Positions 16,877 to 25,744 of a stretch of 60,854 nucleotides of DNA are shown piece by piece (position 1 is the stretch's first letter; the number at the start of each line of letters is the position of its first letter). A program made the position numbers and the translations under genes. The DNA is from SAR324 cluster bacterium (lineage in GTDB: Bacteria > SAR324 > NAC60-12): assembly GCA_028281495.1 (NCBI GenBank), contig JANQJU010000052.1, forward strand, positions 1 to 60,854. The letters run 5' to 3'. The notes below the pieces were generated by a model. The model saw nothing but the letters and a program-made list of their open reading frames with translations, was not told the origin of the DNA and searched no databases.

Positions 16877-17665
16877 ATGGCAGCAAAAACAGCATTAATA
16901 ACAGGAGCATCCAGTGGAATTGGTTACGAACTGAGTTTCTTATTCGCCCAAGATAAATACAATTTGGTGTTAATAGCTCGTAGTTCCGAAAAACTCCATG
17001 AATTGGCAAAAAACTTAGGCACCCGATATGGCATTGACACTTTGGTCATTTCTAAAGATCTCTCAGAAGCATCTGCTCCCGAAGAAATTTATCAGGAAGT
17101 GCAGCAAGCAGGCATTTCAATTGACGTTCTGGTGAACAATGCTGGATATGGAAGGTATGGTTCATTTGTCGATACAGAATTAGAGAAAGAGCTGAGCATG
17201 ATACAACTAAACGTTGTCACTCTCACTCATCTCACCAAATTGTTTTTAAGAGATATGCGTCAACAGGGTAGTGGTAAAATCATGAATGTTGCCTCGACTG
17301 CTGCTTTTCAACCAGGCCCACTAATGGCCGTATATTATGCAACCAAAGCCTATGTCCTTTCATTTTCGGAAGCGCTTAATAATGAATTGGCAGACACAGA
17401 AATTAGCGTCACGGCCTTGTGTCCTGGCCCGACTGTCACTGATTTCCAAAAAACGGCAGCGATGGAAAAATCTCGGTTAGTTAGCGGAAAAACATTGGTT
17501 TTAATGGATGCAGCTCGCGTTGCAGAAGCAGGTTATCACGGCTTGATGAACAACAAAGCCTTAGTAATCCCTGGCGTCATGAATAAGCTGCTGGTGTCAT
17601 CACTACGACTCACACCTCGTTTTGTCGTACCGCATATTGTCAAATTCATCCAAAAAGAATCTTAA
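16877..17665 (+). CDS. Short-chain dehydrogenase/reductase (classical SDR)
   Basis: The 262-residue protein has the cofactor motif TGASSGIG (residues 9-16), the NNAG motif in VLVNNAGYG, the catalytic Ser in IMNVASTAAF, and YYATK with the catalytic Tyr and Lys. CPGPTVTDF follows. The Arg after the second strand (LIARSS) suggests NADP(H) preference. It resembles DltE/YqjQ-type SDRs of unknown substrate. The C-terminal 30 residues are hydrophobic and basic, as in membrane-associated SDRs. It appears to be a single gene; an AT-rich inverted repeat (17653-17661 with 17669-17677) at its end may act as a weak terminator. Confidence 0.9.
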   Translation: MAAKTALITGASSGIGYELSFLFAQDKYNLVLIARSSEKLHELAKNLGTRYGIDTLVISKDLSEASAPEEIYQEVQQAGISIDVLVNNAGYGRYGSFVDTELEKELSMIQLNVVTLTHLTKLFLRDMRQQGSGKIMNVASTAAFQPGPLMAVYYATKAYVLSFSEALNNELADTEISVTALCPGPTVTDFQKTAAMEKSRLVSGKTLVLMDAARVAEAGYHGLMNNKALVIPGVMNKLLVSSLRLTPRFVVPHIVKFIQKES

Positions 17666-17793
17666 CTGGATTCTTTTCAAAACTTTTCTATCCCTTTACC
17701 TTGGGTTGCCTTGCCAGCTATAGAAGCTAGGCTAAAACTCGATACCGAGGCTTGTTGAGGGTAACGAAAAATTATTACAAACATGGAGAAAAC

Positions 17794-18156
17794 ATGTGGA
17801 TCAAAGATTTAGATCATTGCGAAGAATTCATTGCTGGAGACGACAGTATTTTAAGGGAAATACTTCATCCAGATAAAGCAGAGTTGAAATTAGGCTACAG
17901 TTTAGCACATGCGGTCGTTAAGCCCCGTATGAAAACCTTTCAACATCGCCTGAAAACTTCAGAAGTATATTATCTCTTAGAAGGAGAAGGAGTGATGTAT
18001 ATTGACGACGAATCACAACCTGTACATTCGGGTCAGGCCGTTTATATTCCACCTCAATCGGTACAATACATACACAATACCGGAACTTCCGATTTGAAAT
18101 TCTTGTGTATTGTTGATCCAGCTTGGCGTCCAGAAGATGAAGAAGTGTTGGAATAA
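17794..18156 (+). CDS. Small cupin-domain protein
   Basis: This 120-residue single-domain cupin has an N-terminal strand region and a core with HRLKTSEVYYLLEGEGVMYIDDE (motif 1) and GQAVYIPPQSVQYIHNTG (motif 2). Motif 1 of metal cupins is HxH...E; here one of the two His is replaced, while Glu in SEVYYLLEG and His in YIHN remain, so metal binding is uncertain. The start at 17794 is chosen because GGAG lies 5 nt upstream; the frame otherwise extends to a TTG at 17752. It resembles the C-terminal cupin of mannose-6-phosphate isomerase/GMP proteins. Substrate is unknown. Confidence 0.8.
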   Translation: MWIKDLDHCEEFIAGDDSILREILHPDKAELKLGYSLAHAVVKPRMKTFQHRLKTSEVYYLLEGEGVMYIDDESQPVHSGQAVYIPPQSVQYIHNTGTSDLKFLCIVDPAWRPEDEEVLE

Positions 18157-18169
18157 TTGCGATTGCTCA

Positions 18170-19558
18170 TTATGCGACTGGAATGTCTAATACGCTGAAG
18201 CTGATCATCAGATAGATAATGATTCCTAAGATATCATTGGCCGTTGTGATAAACGGTCCTGTGGCCAGTGCAGGATCGATATTTAAACGTTTCAGCAAGA
18301 TCGGTACTGCCGATCCTACGATAGTTGCGACCGCAACAACGACCAATAATGCCATACCTGTAACGATTCCCATTTTTGGATCGCTGGTTATCAGCCATGC
18401 AATTGCCACAAGAAGAAGGGAGCAGACCCCGCCATTCAAGAACCCTACACGCAATTCTTTCCAAAGCCGGTAAAACAAATCACCGGTTCGGATTTCGCCG
18501 GTAGCCAACCCTCTAACAACAATCGATGAGGACTGAATTGCAATATTTCCTCCCAAAGCGGCAATAAGGGGAATGAAGTAAGCCACTTCGGGTATTCCAG
18601 AAAGAGCTTCTTCATAACCGCTCATCGCAATCGCTGCTAAAAATCCTCCCCCCAACCCAAGCAATAACCATGGAAGTCGATCACGCGAAGTCTTGAAAAC
18701 TGAGGTTTCCAGTACCTCTTCTGAGCCAGTTCCAGCAATGTGTCCGATATCCTCCTGATACTCTTCATGAACAACATCAATGATATCATCAATCGTAATC
18801 CTTCCAACCAACCTCAGGTATTTATCGATCACTGGGATCACTACAAGATTGTATTCCTGGGCAATATGCGCGACCTGTTCTTGGTCGACATCAACATCAA
18901 CAGCCACAACATTCGGATCCATCAATCCTTTGATTAATGTATTGCGACCAGAAAGCAATAGCTGCGCCACCCTCACCATGCCAATGAGATGCCGATATTC
19001 GTCTACGACGTAAACTGCATAAAAGGTATCAAGTTCTTCTTGTTCGATATAAGTCCGAATGCTTTGGATTGCTTGCTCGACAGTTTGATCTTGTTCTACT
19101 GCCACAACATTCGGATCCATGATCCCGCCGGCAGAATCCTCATCATATTGTAAAAGGTTCGTGATTTCCTGACGTTCTTTAACTGGCAATACTTCTAAGA
19201 CCTGACCGGCCTTCGCTTGATCGATCTCATCCACTACAGAAATCATGTCGGCAGCATCATCCCCATCCATTTCTTCAATCAATTCTCCTAATCGCTCGGT
19301 GGTCATTTGCCGTACGATTTCCTCTAGAATGGGAGAATAATGTTGAAGGTGTGCCAATGTTTCCGAAGCTAACTCTTTTGGAAGATTCTCCAATAAAATC
19401 AATTGATGCTTGAGTTTGAGTTGTAGCAGACTATTCGCAATCTCAACTGGGGACAGCTCTTTTAAAAGTCCGCGTACCGCTTCGATTTTTTGGCTATTGA
19501 TTAGTTTCTTGATTAACTTGTGGTGAGAGGAATAGGAAGCTGATGGGTGCGTGGTCAT
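18170..19558 (-). CDS. mgtE: MgtE-type magnesium channel
   Basis: The 462-residue protein has an N-terminal Mg2+-sensing superhelical domain (about 25-140, with EEMDGDDAADMISVVDE), two CBS domains (about 145-265) and five membrane helices (about 290-460). Family motifs include YDEDSAGGIMDP, IPLIAALGGNIAIQSSSIVVRGLA and ATGPFITTANDILG. MgtE gates Mg2+ influx according to cytoplasmic Mg2+ bound between the N and CBS domains. The ATG at 19558 has AAGGA 8 nt upstream; an ATG three codons earlier sits too close to it. The gene follows the TerB-like gene by 15 bp and is probably co-transcribed with it. Confidence 0.95.
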   Translation of the reverse strand: MTTHPSASYSSHHKLIKKLINSQKIEAVRGLLKELSPVEIANSLLQLKLKHQLILLENLPKELASETLAHLQHYSPILEEIVRQMTTERLGELIEEMDGDDAADMISVVDEIDQAKAGQVLEVLPVKERQEITNLLQYDEDSAGGIMDPNVVAVEQDQTVEQAIQSIRTYIEQEELDTFYAVYVVDEYRHLIGMVRVAQLLLSGRNTLIKGLMDPNVVAVDVDVDQEQVAHIAQEYNLVVIPVIDKYLRLVGRITIDDIIDVVHEEYQEDIGHIAGTGSEEVLETSVFKTSRDRLPWLLLGLGGGFLAAIAMSGYEEALSGIPEVAYFIPLIAALGGNIAIQSSSIVVRGLATGEIRTGDLFYRLWKELRVGFLNGGVCSLLLVAIAWLITSDPKMGIVTGMALLVVVAVATIVGSAVPILLKRLNIDPALATGPFITTANDILGIIIYLMISFSVLDIPVA

Positions 19559-19573
19559 GATGAACATCCTTAT

Positions 19574-20476
19574 TTATGCCAACACGCGCAGTTCTTTCAT
19601 GGTATCGACAAGGGTTTGAGAATGGCTTTCGATAGATTCAATATCTTCTGAAGTCATATGAAGAGCCTTTGCCAAACGATCCAAGACTTGTTGTTCGGCA
19701 TAAGAAATCTGCCCGTCGATCCGGGCAAGCAAAAACGCAGATGATAATAGTTCCAGACGCCCCGACCGTTCTAATACGGTTTCCGAAAGCAACAAAAACA
19801 AAGCGTCCAGATTATTTTGATAACGTTCAAAATGTTCTTGAGCAGTCTTTAAATCAACAGCGATTAACCGTTTATCAAATGAACACAATGCGGTAAGTAG
19901 CCCCATCTCCCGGTTTGTTGCGGTCTTGTGATCAGATCGAATTACTGAGAGCATAGCCAACACTTTTGCTTCATTAAGCGGTAATGAGACTTCTGAAGAG
20001 TCGGTACTGCCCTCCTCTGCAATATGGTTTGCATTCAAGGTATCTGCGATATACTGCGAGTGCTCTCGCACCGTATTGATTTCTTCGAGCGTCATCCGCA
20101 AGGTATTGGCTAATCGATGGAGAAGTTGTGTCTCTTCCTTCGAAATATGTCCATCGATTGATGCCAATAAATATGCAGAAGACAATAAGTCAATACGATC
20201 ATCGCGCCCGAGTATAGCTTCTGCCAAATTATTGAATAAGTGATCTAAGTTTCCCCCATATTGTTTGAATTCTTCAATTTGATTTTCGAGATTGATGTCT
20301 ATCAGTCTTGCGTCGAAAGAACAGAGCGCCTTTAACAGTCCTATTTCTCGTTCAATATCATTTTTGTCGTCTGAATAAATTACTGAAAGCATGGCTAAAA
20401 TTTTAGCTTCAGCCACATCCATGGTGGATGTCCAAAAACGCTCTTTTACTTTTTGTAATATGCCTTTGATTCCCAT
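19574..20476 (-). CDS. Tandem TerB-like domain protein
   Basis: The 300-residue protein carries two homologous all-helical halves (about 20-140 and 165-295). Each has the pattern EAKILAMLSVIYSDDKN...REIGLLKALCSFDARLI, then LLSSAYLLASIDGHISKEE. The acidic D-G-x-I-S-x-x-E segment is that of tellurite-resistance TerB-like domains, which bind metal and often sit at membranes. The position 15 bp before mgtE suggests a link to divalent-metal handling, which is inference. A separate TerB-like gene occurs at 50410. No tellurite genes are present. The fold call is moderately sure and the function unknown. Confidence 0.7.
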   Translation of the reverse strand: MGIKGILQKVKERFWTSTMDVAEAKILAMLSVIYSDDKNDIEREIGLLKALCSFDARLIDINLENQIEEFKQYGGNLDHLFNNLAEAILGRDDRIDLLSSAYLLASIDGHISKEETQLLHRLANTLRMTLEEINTVREHSQYIADTLNANHIAEEGSTDSSEVSLPLNEAKVLAMLSVIRSDHKTATNREMGLLTALCSFDKRLIAVDLKTAQEHFERYQNNLDALFLLLSETVLERSGRLELLSSAFLLARIDGQISYAEQQVLDRLAKALHMTSEDIESIESHSQTLVDTMKELRVLA

Positions 20477-20563
20477 AGCGCCTCCCCATTAAAGAAACGT
20501 AAATATTTAGAGGATTTAAATAAAAGAATTCCCAATAGATTGCAATAGAAATCAAATTAGGGG

Positions 20564-20593
20564 TTGACGGCAAAAGGAAAAATGGAATATAAG
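20564..20593 (+). promoter_or_regulatory. Sigma-70-type promoter for the rplY operon
   Basis: TTGACG (20564-20569) and TATAAG (20588-20593) are separated by 18 bp. They lie about 45 bp upstream of the rplY start, in front of the ribosomal gene cluster. Confidence 0.5.
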
Positions 20594-20635
20594 GGAAGTT
20601 TATTTTTTCTAACCTTTTTTTAAAGAGGAGTCCGG

Positions 20636-21208
20636 ATGTCTGAAGTGCAACTATCCGCAAACATACGTCACGTCAAAGGAAAAGCCGCCAATCGTCAGTT
20701 GAGACGTGAAGAAAAGATTCCTGCTGTTCTTTACGGCCCCAATCTTTCTGTCATGCTGGAAATGGAAGAAGAACCCACACGTCGCATCTTATCTCAGCTT
20801 ACAGGGACCCATCAATTACTTCCCCTCCAAGTGACTGATTCTAAAAGTGGTGAAACCTCCCTGCACTATGTATTGCTTCAAGAAATTCAACAACATCCTT
20901 ACAAAGAGGATTTAATACATATTGACTTTCGCAAATTGGACCCGGAAAAGCCGGTGAATTTGAAGGTACCTCTGAAGATCGTTGGACAATCTCCTGGAGT
21001 GAAAAAAGGAGGAGTCTTGCAAATGGTGATTCGAGATGTGCCGATTACATGTCTTCCAAGTGATATTCCCGAATATATCGAGGCTGATGTTTCTCACTTG
21101 GATCTTCGTGAAACCATGAGGGTTAGTGAGTTAAAATATCCTGAAAAAGTAACAGCGCGTGCCCGTCAAAATTATAGTGTTATTTCTATTGTCGGACGCC
21201 GGAAGTAA
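20636..21208 (+). CDS. rplY: 50S ribosomal protein L25 (CTC type)
   Basis: The 190-residue protein has the N-terminal 5S-rRNA-binding L25 domain (KGKAANRQLRREEKIPAVLYG) and the C-terminal beta TL5/CTC domain (VNLKVPLKIVGQSPGVKKGGVLQ... DIPEYIEADVSHLDL). The long CTC form is usual outside the gamma-proteobacteria. It binds 5S rRNA in the central protuberance. AGAGGAG 5 nt before the ATG is a strong ribosome-binding site. It is the first gene of a cluster with pth, ychF, rpsF, rpsR, rplI and dnaB, behind the promoter at 20564. Confidence 0.95.
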   Translation: MSEVQLSANIRHVKGKAANRQLRREEKIPAVLYGPNLSVMLEMEEEPTRRILSQLTGTHQLLPLQVTDSKSGETSLHYVLLQEIQQHPYKEDLIHIDFRKLDPEKPVNLKVPLKIVGQSPGVKKGGVLQMVIRDVPITCLPSDIPEYIEADVSHLDLRETMRVSELKYPEKVTARARQNYSVISIVGRRK

Positions 21209-21223
21209 TCGTGTAGTATTGCT

Positions 21224-21781
21224 ATGAAGGTTATCGTTGGGCTGGGGAATCCTGGTGATTCCTACGCAAAAAATATGCACAATGCAGGCTTTATGATGGT
21301 CGATGAGATTGCTAAGCATTTGCATATCGCTTCGTTTCGCGAAAAATTTAATGCTGAATTTGTAAAGTCGAGCTTGGATGACAACGATTTTCTCCTTCTC
21401 AAGCCGATGACTTACATGAACAATAGTGGCCAAGCCGTGTCCGCCTGTCTCAAATTCTTCAAGATTCCTCCGCAGCAATCTCTTGTTATCTTCGACGATT
21501 TGGACTTAACGCTCGGGAAGGTTCGGTTGCGGGTCAATGGGGGGCATGGTGGCCACAATGGCGTCAAATCCATTATCAATCATCTCGGCACTCAAGATTT
21601 CAAAAGAATCCGTGTGGGAATCGGTCGCCCCCCTGGAGAAAGCCAGGCTAAGGATTATGTATTAAGTAATTGGACTGGTGCTAGTCTCAAGCAACTGAAT
21701 GCCGTTCAGAGTCAAATAGTTGAGCGAGTCCTTCGATTCATACGCGGTTCTTCTTTTGAAAATGATTCATTTGGAGCTTGA
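21224..21781 (+). CDS. pth: Peptidyl-tRNA hydrolase
   Basis: The 185-residue protein starts MKVIVGLGNPGDSYAKNMHNAGFMMVD, with the catalytic His20 in MHNAGF. LLKPMTYMNNSGQAV, VIFDDLDLTLGKVRLR and GGHGGHNGVKSI follow. It frees tRNA from peptidyl-tRNA that drops off the ribosome. It lies 15 bp after rplY and belongs to the same operon. The ribosome-binding site is poor, which fits coupling to rplY translation. Confidence 0.96.
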   Translation: MKVIVGLGNPGDSYAKNMHNAGFMMVDEIAKHLHIASFREKFNAEFVKSSLDDNDFLLLKPMTYMNNSGQAVSACLKFFKIPPQQSLVIFDDLDLTLGKVRLRVNGGHGGHNGVKSIINHLGTQDFKRIRVGIGRPPGESQAKDYVLSNWTGASLKQLNAVQSQIVERVLRFIRGSSFENDSFGA

Positions 21782-21824
21782 ATGCGCGTATCGCACTTAG
21801 CTGTAGTTTTTGAGGAAGACACTT

Positions 21825-22916
21825 ATGGGATTGGAAGTTGGTATCGTCGGATTACCCAATGTTGGGAAATCAACCTTATTTCGAGCTTTAACCAAAGCCC
21901 AAGCAGAAGTTGCTAATTATCCTTTTTGTACCATTGATCCCAATGTGGGAATCGTTCCAGTAGCGGATCCACGCCTTGAGCGTTTAGTAAATTTGATTGA
22001 GCCGGAGAAGGTTGTTCCTAGCACTTTGAGAGTAGTGGATATTGCTGGTTTAGTTAAAGGTGCAAGTAAAGGTGAGGGTTTAGGCAATCAATTTTTAAGT
22101 CACATTCGACAAATTGACGCTATTGTTCATGTGGTTCGATGTTTTGACGACCCCAACGTCGTTCACGTCGCTGGCAAAACAGATCCGCTTGATGATCTTG
22201 AAGTGATCCAAACAGAATTGATCCTAGCTGATTTGGAGCAAGTAGAACGTAGGTTAGAAAAAGCGACTCGACAGGCTAAAGGAAACAAAGAAATCGCCGA
22301 AACGCTCCCAATTTTACAAAAGATAATTGTCCACTTGGGTGCAGGGAAACCTGCCAGTGGAATGGAATGGAACGAAAAAGAATGGTCCGTGATTCAAACA
22401 CTTAACCTCATTACTATGAAACCTGCGCTTTATGTAGCTAATGTTGCTGAGGAAGGACTAACCGAAGATACTGATTACGCCAAACTCCTAAAACGTCAGG
22501 CTGACGAAGATGGGGTAGAAATGATTAAAATATGTGCTCAGATTGAAGCTGAGCTGGCAGATATGGACTTGGAAGAAGCAAAACTATTCATGGACGATTT
22601 GGGTATTGAACAATCTGGTTTTGTTCAATTAACTCATGCATGCAATACGCTACTCCGTCAAATCGTTTTCTTCACTGCCGGAAAGCAGGAAGTTCGAGCC
22701 TGGAACATTCCGCAAGGACTCTATGCCCCTCAAGCTGCTGGAAAAATCCATACGGACTTTGAAAAAGGCTTCATAAGAGCTGAAGTGTTTCATTATAGCG
22801 ATTTGGACGAATTACAATCTGAGACTGCTGTCAAAGAAGCAGGTCGATGGCGTCTGGAAGGAAAAGATTATATTGTCCAGGACGGTGATATCGTTCACTT
22901 TCGTTTTAATGTTTAA
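21825..22916 (+). CDS. ychF: Ribosome-binding ATPase YchF (Obg family)
   Basis: The 363-residue protein is the same length as E. coli YchF. The P-loop GLPNVGKST is at residues 7-15. DIAGLVKGASKGEG (G3), a helical hairpin at about 130-190 and the C-terminal TGS domain (VRAWNIPQGLYAPQAAGKIH...YIVQDGDIVHFRF) follow. The start is the ATG at 21825, with GAGGA 8 nt upstream; a TTG five codons earlier is not needed. YchF/OLA1 prefers ATP to GTP and binds ribosomes. It is in the usual place after pth. Confidence 0.96.
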   Translation: MGLEVGIVGLPNVGKSTLFRALTKAQAEVANYPFCTIDPNVGIVPVADPRLERLVNLIEPEKVVPSTLRVVDIAGLVKGASKGEGLGNQFLSHIRQIDAIVHVVRCFDDPNVVHVAGKTDPLDDLEVIQTELILADLEQVERRLEKATRQAKGNKEIAETLPILQKIIVHLGAGKPASGMEWNEKEWSVIQTLNLITMKPALYVANVAEEGLTEDTDYAKLLKRQADEDGVEMIKICAQIEAELADMDLEEAKLFMDDLGIEQSGFVQLTHACNTLLRQIVFFTAGKQEVRAWNIPQGLYAPQAAGKIHTDFEKGFIRAEVFHYSDLDELQSETAVKEAGRWRLEGKDYIVQDGDIVHFRFNV

Positions 22917-22999
22917 AGGGAAAATCCCGCTAAACTGCGGTGAATCCCATTTCCTTGTCTGTACAAAACAGGCTTCACTCGAAAGGAAAAGGTAATCTG

Positions 23000-23413
23000 A
23001 TGAAAGGATATGAATCAGTTATTATAACCAACCCTGATCTATCTGAAGAAGACCAGGAAGGTTTACTTGAAAAAACGAAGGCAGTAATTGCACGTTTCAA
23101 TGGTACTGTAGAGCGATACCATCTTTGGGGACGTCGGCGGCTTGCCTATTCGATCAAGAAAAAACAGTATGGCGTCTATCACATTCTCTATATTGCAGGG
23201 GATGGAAATATGTTAAATGAGTTGCAGCAGTATTATAGGTTTGCCGATGAAATTTTACGGTTTCAAACTATTGCAGTTGAGGATATCGAAAAGGCAGCTC
23301 AGCTCTTTCTCGACTTATCTGGTCCTAAAGTGTCAAATACGACGGACACAGAGGAAAAAAATTTACCTTCAGGTGAAATAGTAGATACTGCTCATCAAGA
23401 AACCACGCTGTAA
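23000..23413 (+). CDS. rpsF: 30S ribosomal protein S6
   Basis: The 137-residue protein has YESVIITNPDLSEEDQEG, VERYHLWGRRRLAYSIKK and GVYHILYIAGDGN, the S6 ferredoxin-like fold. An extended acidic C-terminal tail of about 35 residues may be a site for glutamate addition, as in E. coli S6, but this is only a possibility. The start at 23000 has AAGG 7 nt upstream; the frame extends to 22940 without a better start. It is followed directly by rpsR, its binding partner on 16S rRNA, with no ssb between them. Confidence 0.95.
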   Translation: MKGYESVIITNPDLSEEDQEGLLEKTKAVIARFNGTVERYHLWGRRRLAYSIKKKQYGVYHILYIAGDGNMLNELQQYYRFADEILRFQTIAVEDIEKAAQLFLDLSGPKVSNTTDTEEKNLPSGEIVDTAHQETTL

Positions 23414-23427
23414 ACTGAGGAGAAAAC

Positions 23428-23694
23428 ATGGCAAACAAAAACGGACGTAAGAAAAAAGTATTAATTCCACGTAGACGCAAATACTGCCCCTTCAAAGAGG
23501 CTGGAGTGAAACACATAGATTATAAAGATGTGGACATGTTGAAAAACTACATTACGGAATGTGGAAAAATTATTCCTAGTCGCATTTCAGGAGTCTCGGC
23601 ACCTTATCAACGTATGTTAAAAACAGCCGTGAAGCGTGCACGAAATCTTGCATTGATTTCCTATACGGAAGGCTATGTTCCACCAGAATCTTGA
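23428..23694 (+). CDS. rpsR: 30S ribosomal protein S18
   Basis: The 88-residue protein has a basic N-terminus (KNGRKKKVLIPRRRKYCPF), IDYKDVDMLKNYITECGKI and the rRNA-binding RISGVSAPYQRMLKTAVKRA. Its single-Cys CPF and one later Cys do not form a complete zinc site. It binds S6 on the small-subunit platform. It starts 15 bp after rpsF with GAGGAG upstream. Confidence 0.96.
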   Translation: MANKNGRKKKVLIPRRRKYCPFKEAGVKHIDYKDVDMLKNYITECGKIIPSRISGVSAPYQRMLKTAVKRARNLALISYTEGYVPPES

Positions 23695-23761
23695 CATGTT
23701 TTTTTTTTCACATGGTAGCCTCCTACCAAATCTATTTACATCATTATTACGAGGATGAGCT

Positions 23762-24316
23762 GTGAAAGTCGTTTTAACAGAAGATATACCGAATGTAGGG
23801 GTTTTGGGAGATCAAGTGCAGGTCAAACCAGGATTCGCTCGCAATTATTTGATTCCTCAGGGCAAAGCAATCCTGACTTCTAGCAAACGCAACAAAGAAC
23901 TACAGCATCGTTTGGAGTACGTTGAAAAGTTACGCCAAGCTGCTATTGAAAAAGCCCAAATTTTAGCTGGCCAACTGAAAGAGATCGACCTTGAAATCAC
24001 TAAGAAAGCAGGTCCTAGTGGCCGTCTATTTGGATCCGTCACCAACAAAGAGTTGGAAGACCTTTTGGTAGAAAAAGATTTCCAAGTGACACGCAAAGAT
24101 ATTTTGCCTCATGAGCCGATCAAAACGGTAGGCACTCATACCGTTAGTATCAAACTTCATACGAAAGTTAAGGTTGAAGTCCATGTCAAAGTGATTGCAG
24201 AATTGATCGAAGCTGAAACACCTGCCCCAGAAGCGCAGATCTTGGAGGAATCCCCTGTCGAAGAGGTAAGTGTTGAGGAAACCGAAGAGGCGATTGAGTC
24301 TCCTGTTGCTGAATAA
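23762..24316 (+). CDS. rplI: 50S ribosomal protein L9
   Basis: The 184-residue protein begins at a GTG. The N-terminal domain MKVVLTEDIPNVGVLGDQVQ with the signature GFARNYLIPQGKA is followed by the long central helix (about 45-75) and the C-terminal domain with GPSGRLFGSVTNKEL. L9 is normally about 150 residues; here an acidic tail of about 35 residues (EAETPAPEAQILEESPVEEV...) is added. It lies between rpsR and dnaB, as in many bacteria. Confidence 0.96.
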   Translation: MKVVLTEDIPNVGVLGDQVQVKPGFARNYLIPQGKAILTSSKRNKELQHRLEYVEKLRQAAIEKAQILAGQLKEIDLEITKKAGPSGRLFGSVTNKELEDLLVEKDFQVTRKDILPHEPIKTVGTHTVSIKLHTKVKVEVHVKVIAELIEAETPAPEAQILEESPVEEVSVEETEEAIESPVAE

Positions 24317-24360
24317 ACGTTGGAACCTTTAGGTTTGAAGCGTTCTTCCTTGGAGGGCTG

Positions 24361-25707
24361 ATGTCCTCACCCAACCTACCAACCGAATTATTGCCCCATG
24401 ACAAATTTGCCGAACAGGCAATTTTAGGGGCAATCATTTTAAAAAATGAGATTTTGCTACAAGTTTCAGAATCTCTATCTTCCTCTGACTTTTTCTCTCC
24501 CGCACACCAACGAATTTTCGAAGCTATGTTCGAGCTTTCCGAGCGTAGCGAACCGATTGACGAAGTTACACTGGGAACTTTTCTCAGAAATCGAAATCAA
24601 TTGGACCAGACCGGCGGTGCCAACTATCTTGTGGAATTGGCCCAAAGCACCCCTGTGGTTGAAAACGTCGATTATTACACCCAAATAGTTCGCGAAAAAG
24701 GTCGATTACGAGAACTCATTACGGCTGCAAACGAAATTGCAAAACAGGGAAAGGAATCCCACGAAGATGTCGCCATCCTTATCCAACAAGCGACAGAATC
24801 GTTGCAGGCCATTGAATCTAAATCAGCAAACCGCAGTTATGATCATCTCAAAAATATCTTACTCACTACCTTTGAGAGGCTTGAGCAACGCTCGGCTGCA
24901 CCACAGACGGTTACAGGTGTGCCTACAGGATTCATCGAACTGGACGAACTGACGCATGGGCTCCAGAAGTCGGATTTGATCATCATCGCTGCCCGCCCCT
25001 CGATGGGAAAAACAGCATTTGCTCTCAATGTAGGGTTTTACTCAGCTATAACGGCACAGCTTCCGATCATTATTTTTAGCTTGGAGATGCCGAAAGAACA
25101 GTTGGCATTAAGGATGTTATGCAGTAATGGTGAAGTGGATAGTCATAAAATTCAAACAGGCCGTTTAGACCAAGAAGATTGGGATAAATTGGCTGTCGCG
25201 GCCTCTAAAATGATGGAAGCCCCTATGTTGATTGATGACGAACCTGCAATCACCCCTTTCCACATCCGCCGTATTGCTAAGCAGATTCAAGCAGAATATG
25301 GCACCTTGGGAGCAATTATAGTGGACTATCTTCAACTGATGCGAACTGCTTCCCGTGTCACGTCTCGTGAACAAGAAATTGCGGAGATTTCAAGAACTTT
25401 GAAGGCCATTGCCAAAGAATTCAATGTACCAGTAATCGCTTTATCTCAATTAAATCGAGATCTTGAACGGCGGGCCGATAAACGTCCAATGATGTCGGAC
25501 CTGCGAGAATCAGGAGCAATTGAGCAAGACGCAGATATAATTATGTTCATCTATCGTGACGAAGTGTATAACGAAAACACTGAAGATGAAGGGATCGCTG
25601 AAATTATTGTCGCCAAGCACCGTAATGGCGAAACTGGAATGAAAAAATTGGCGTTTATTGGAAAATACACCAAATTTGCTAATTTGAGTCTCCGAGAACC
25701 GTCTTAA
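24361..25707 (+). CDS. dnaB: Replicative DNA helicase DnaB
   Basis: The 448-residue protein has the N-terminal helical domain (about 1-150: LPHDKFAEQAILGAIIL) and the RecA-like C-terminal domain, with Walker A ARPSMGKTAFALN at about residue 211. Motif H1a IIIFSLEMPKEQL, Walker B AIIVDYLQLM and H4 SDLRESGAIEQDADIIMF complete the helicase core. It is the hexameric 5'-3' helicase loaded at oriC. GGAGG lies just upstream. It ends the rplY-dnaB cluster, 45 bp after rplI. No intein is visible. Confidence 0.97.
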   Translation: MSSPNLPTELLPHDKFAEQAILGAIILKNEILLQVSESLSSSDFFSPAHQRIFEAMFELSERSEPIDEVTLGTFLRNRNQLDQTGGANYLVELAQSTPVVENVDYYTQIVREKGRLRELITAANEIAKQGKESHEDVAILIQQATESLQAIESKSANRSYDHLKNILLTTFERLEQRSAAPQTVTGVPTGFIELDELTHGLQKSDLIIIAARPSMGKTAFALNVGFYSAITAQLPIIIFSLEMPKEQLALRMLCSNGEVDSHKIQTGRLDQEDWDKLAVAASKMMEAPMLIDDEPAITPFHIRRIAKQIQAEYGTLGAIIVDYLQLMRTASRVTSREQEIAEISRTLKAIAKEFNVPVIALSQLNRDLERRADKRPMMSDLRESGAIEQDADIIMFIYRDEVYNENTEDEGIAEIIVAKHRNGETGMKKLAFIGKYTKFANLSLREPS

Positions 25708-25744
25708 GTAATTGAGGTTTGTTACTTTTTTTGGAGCATATTAC

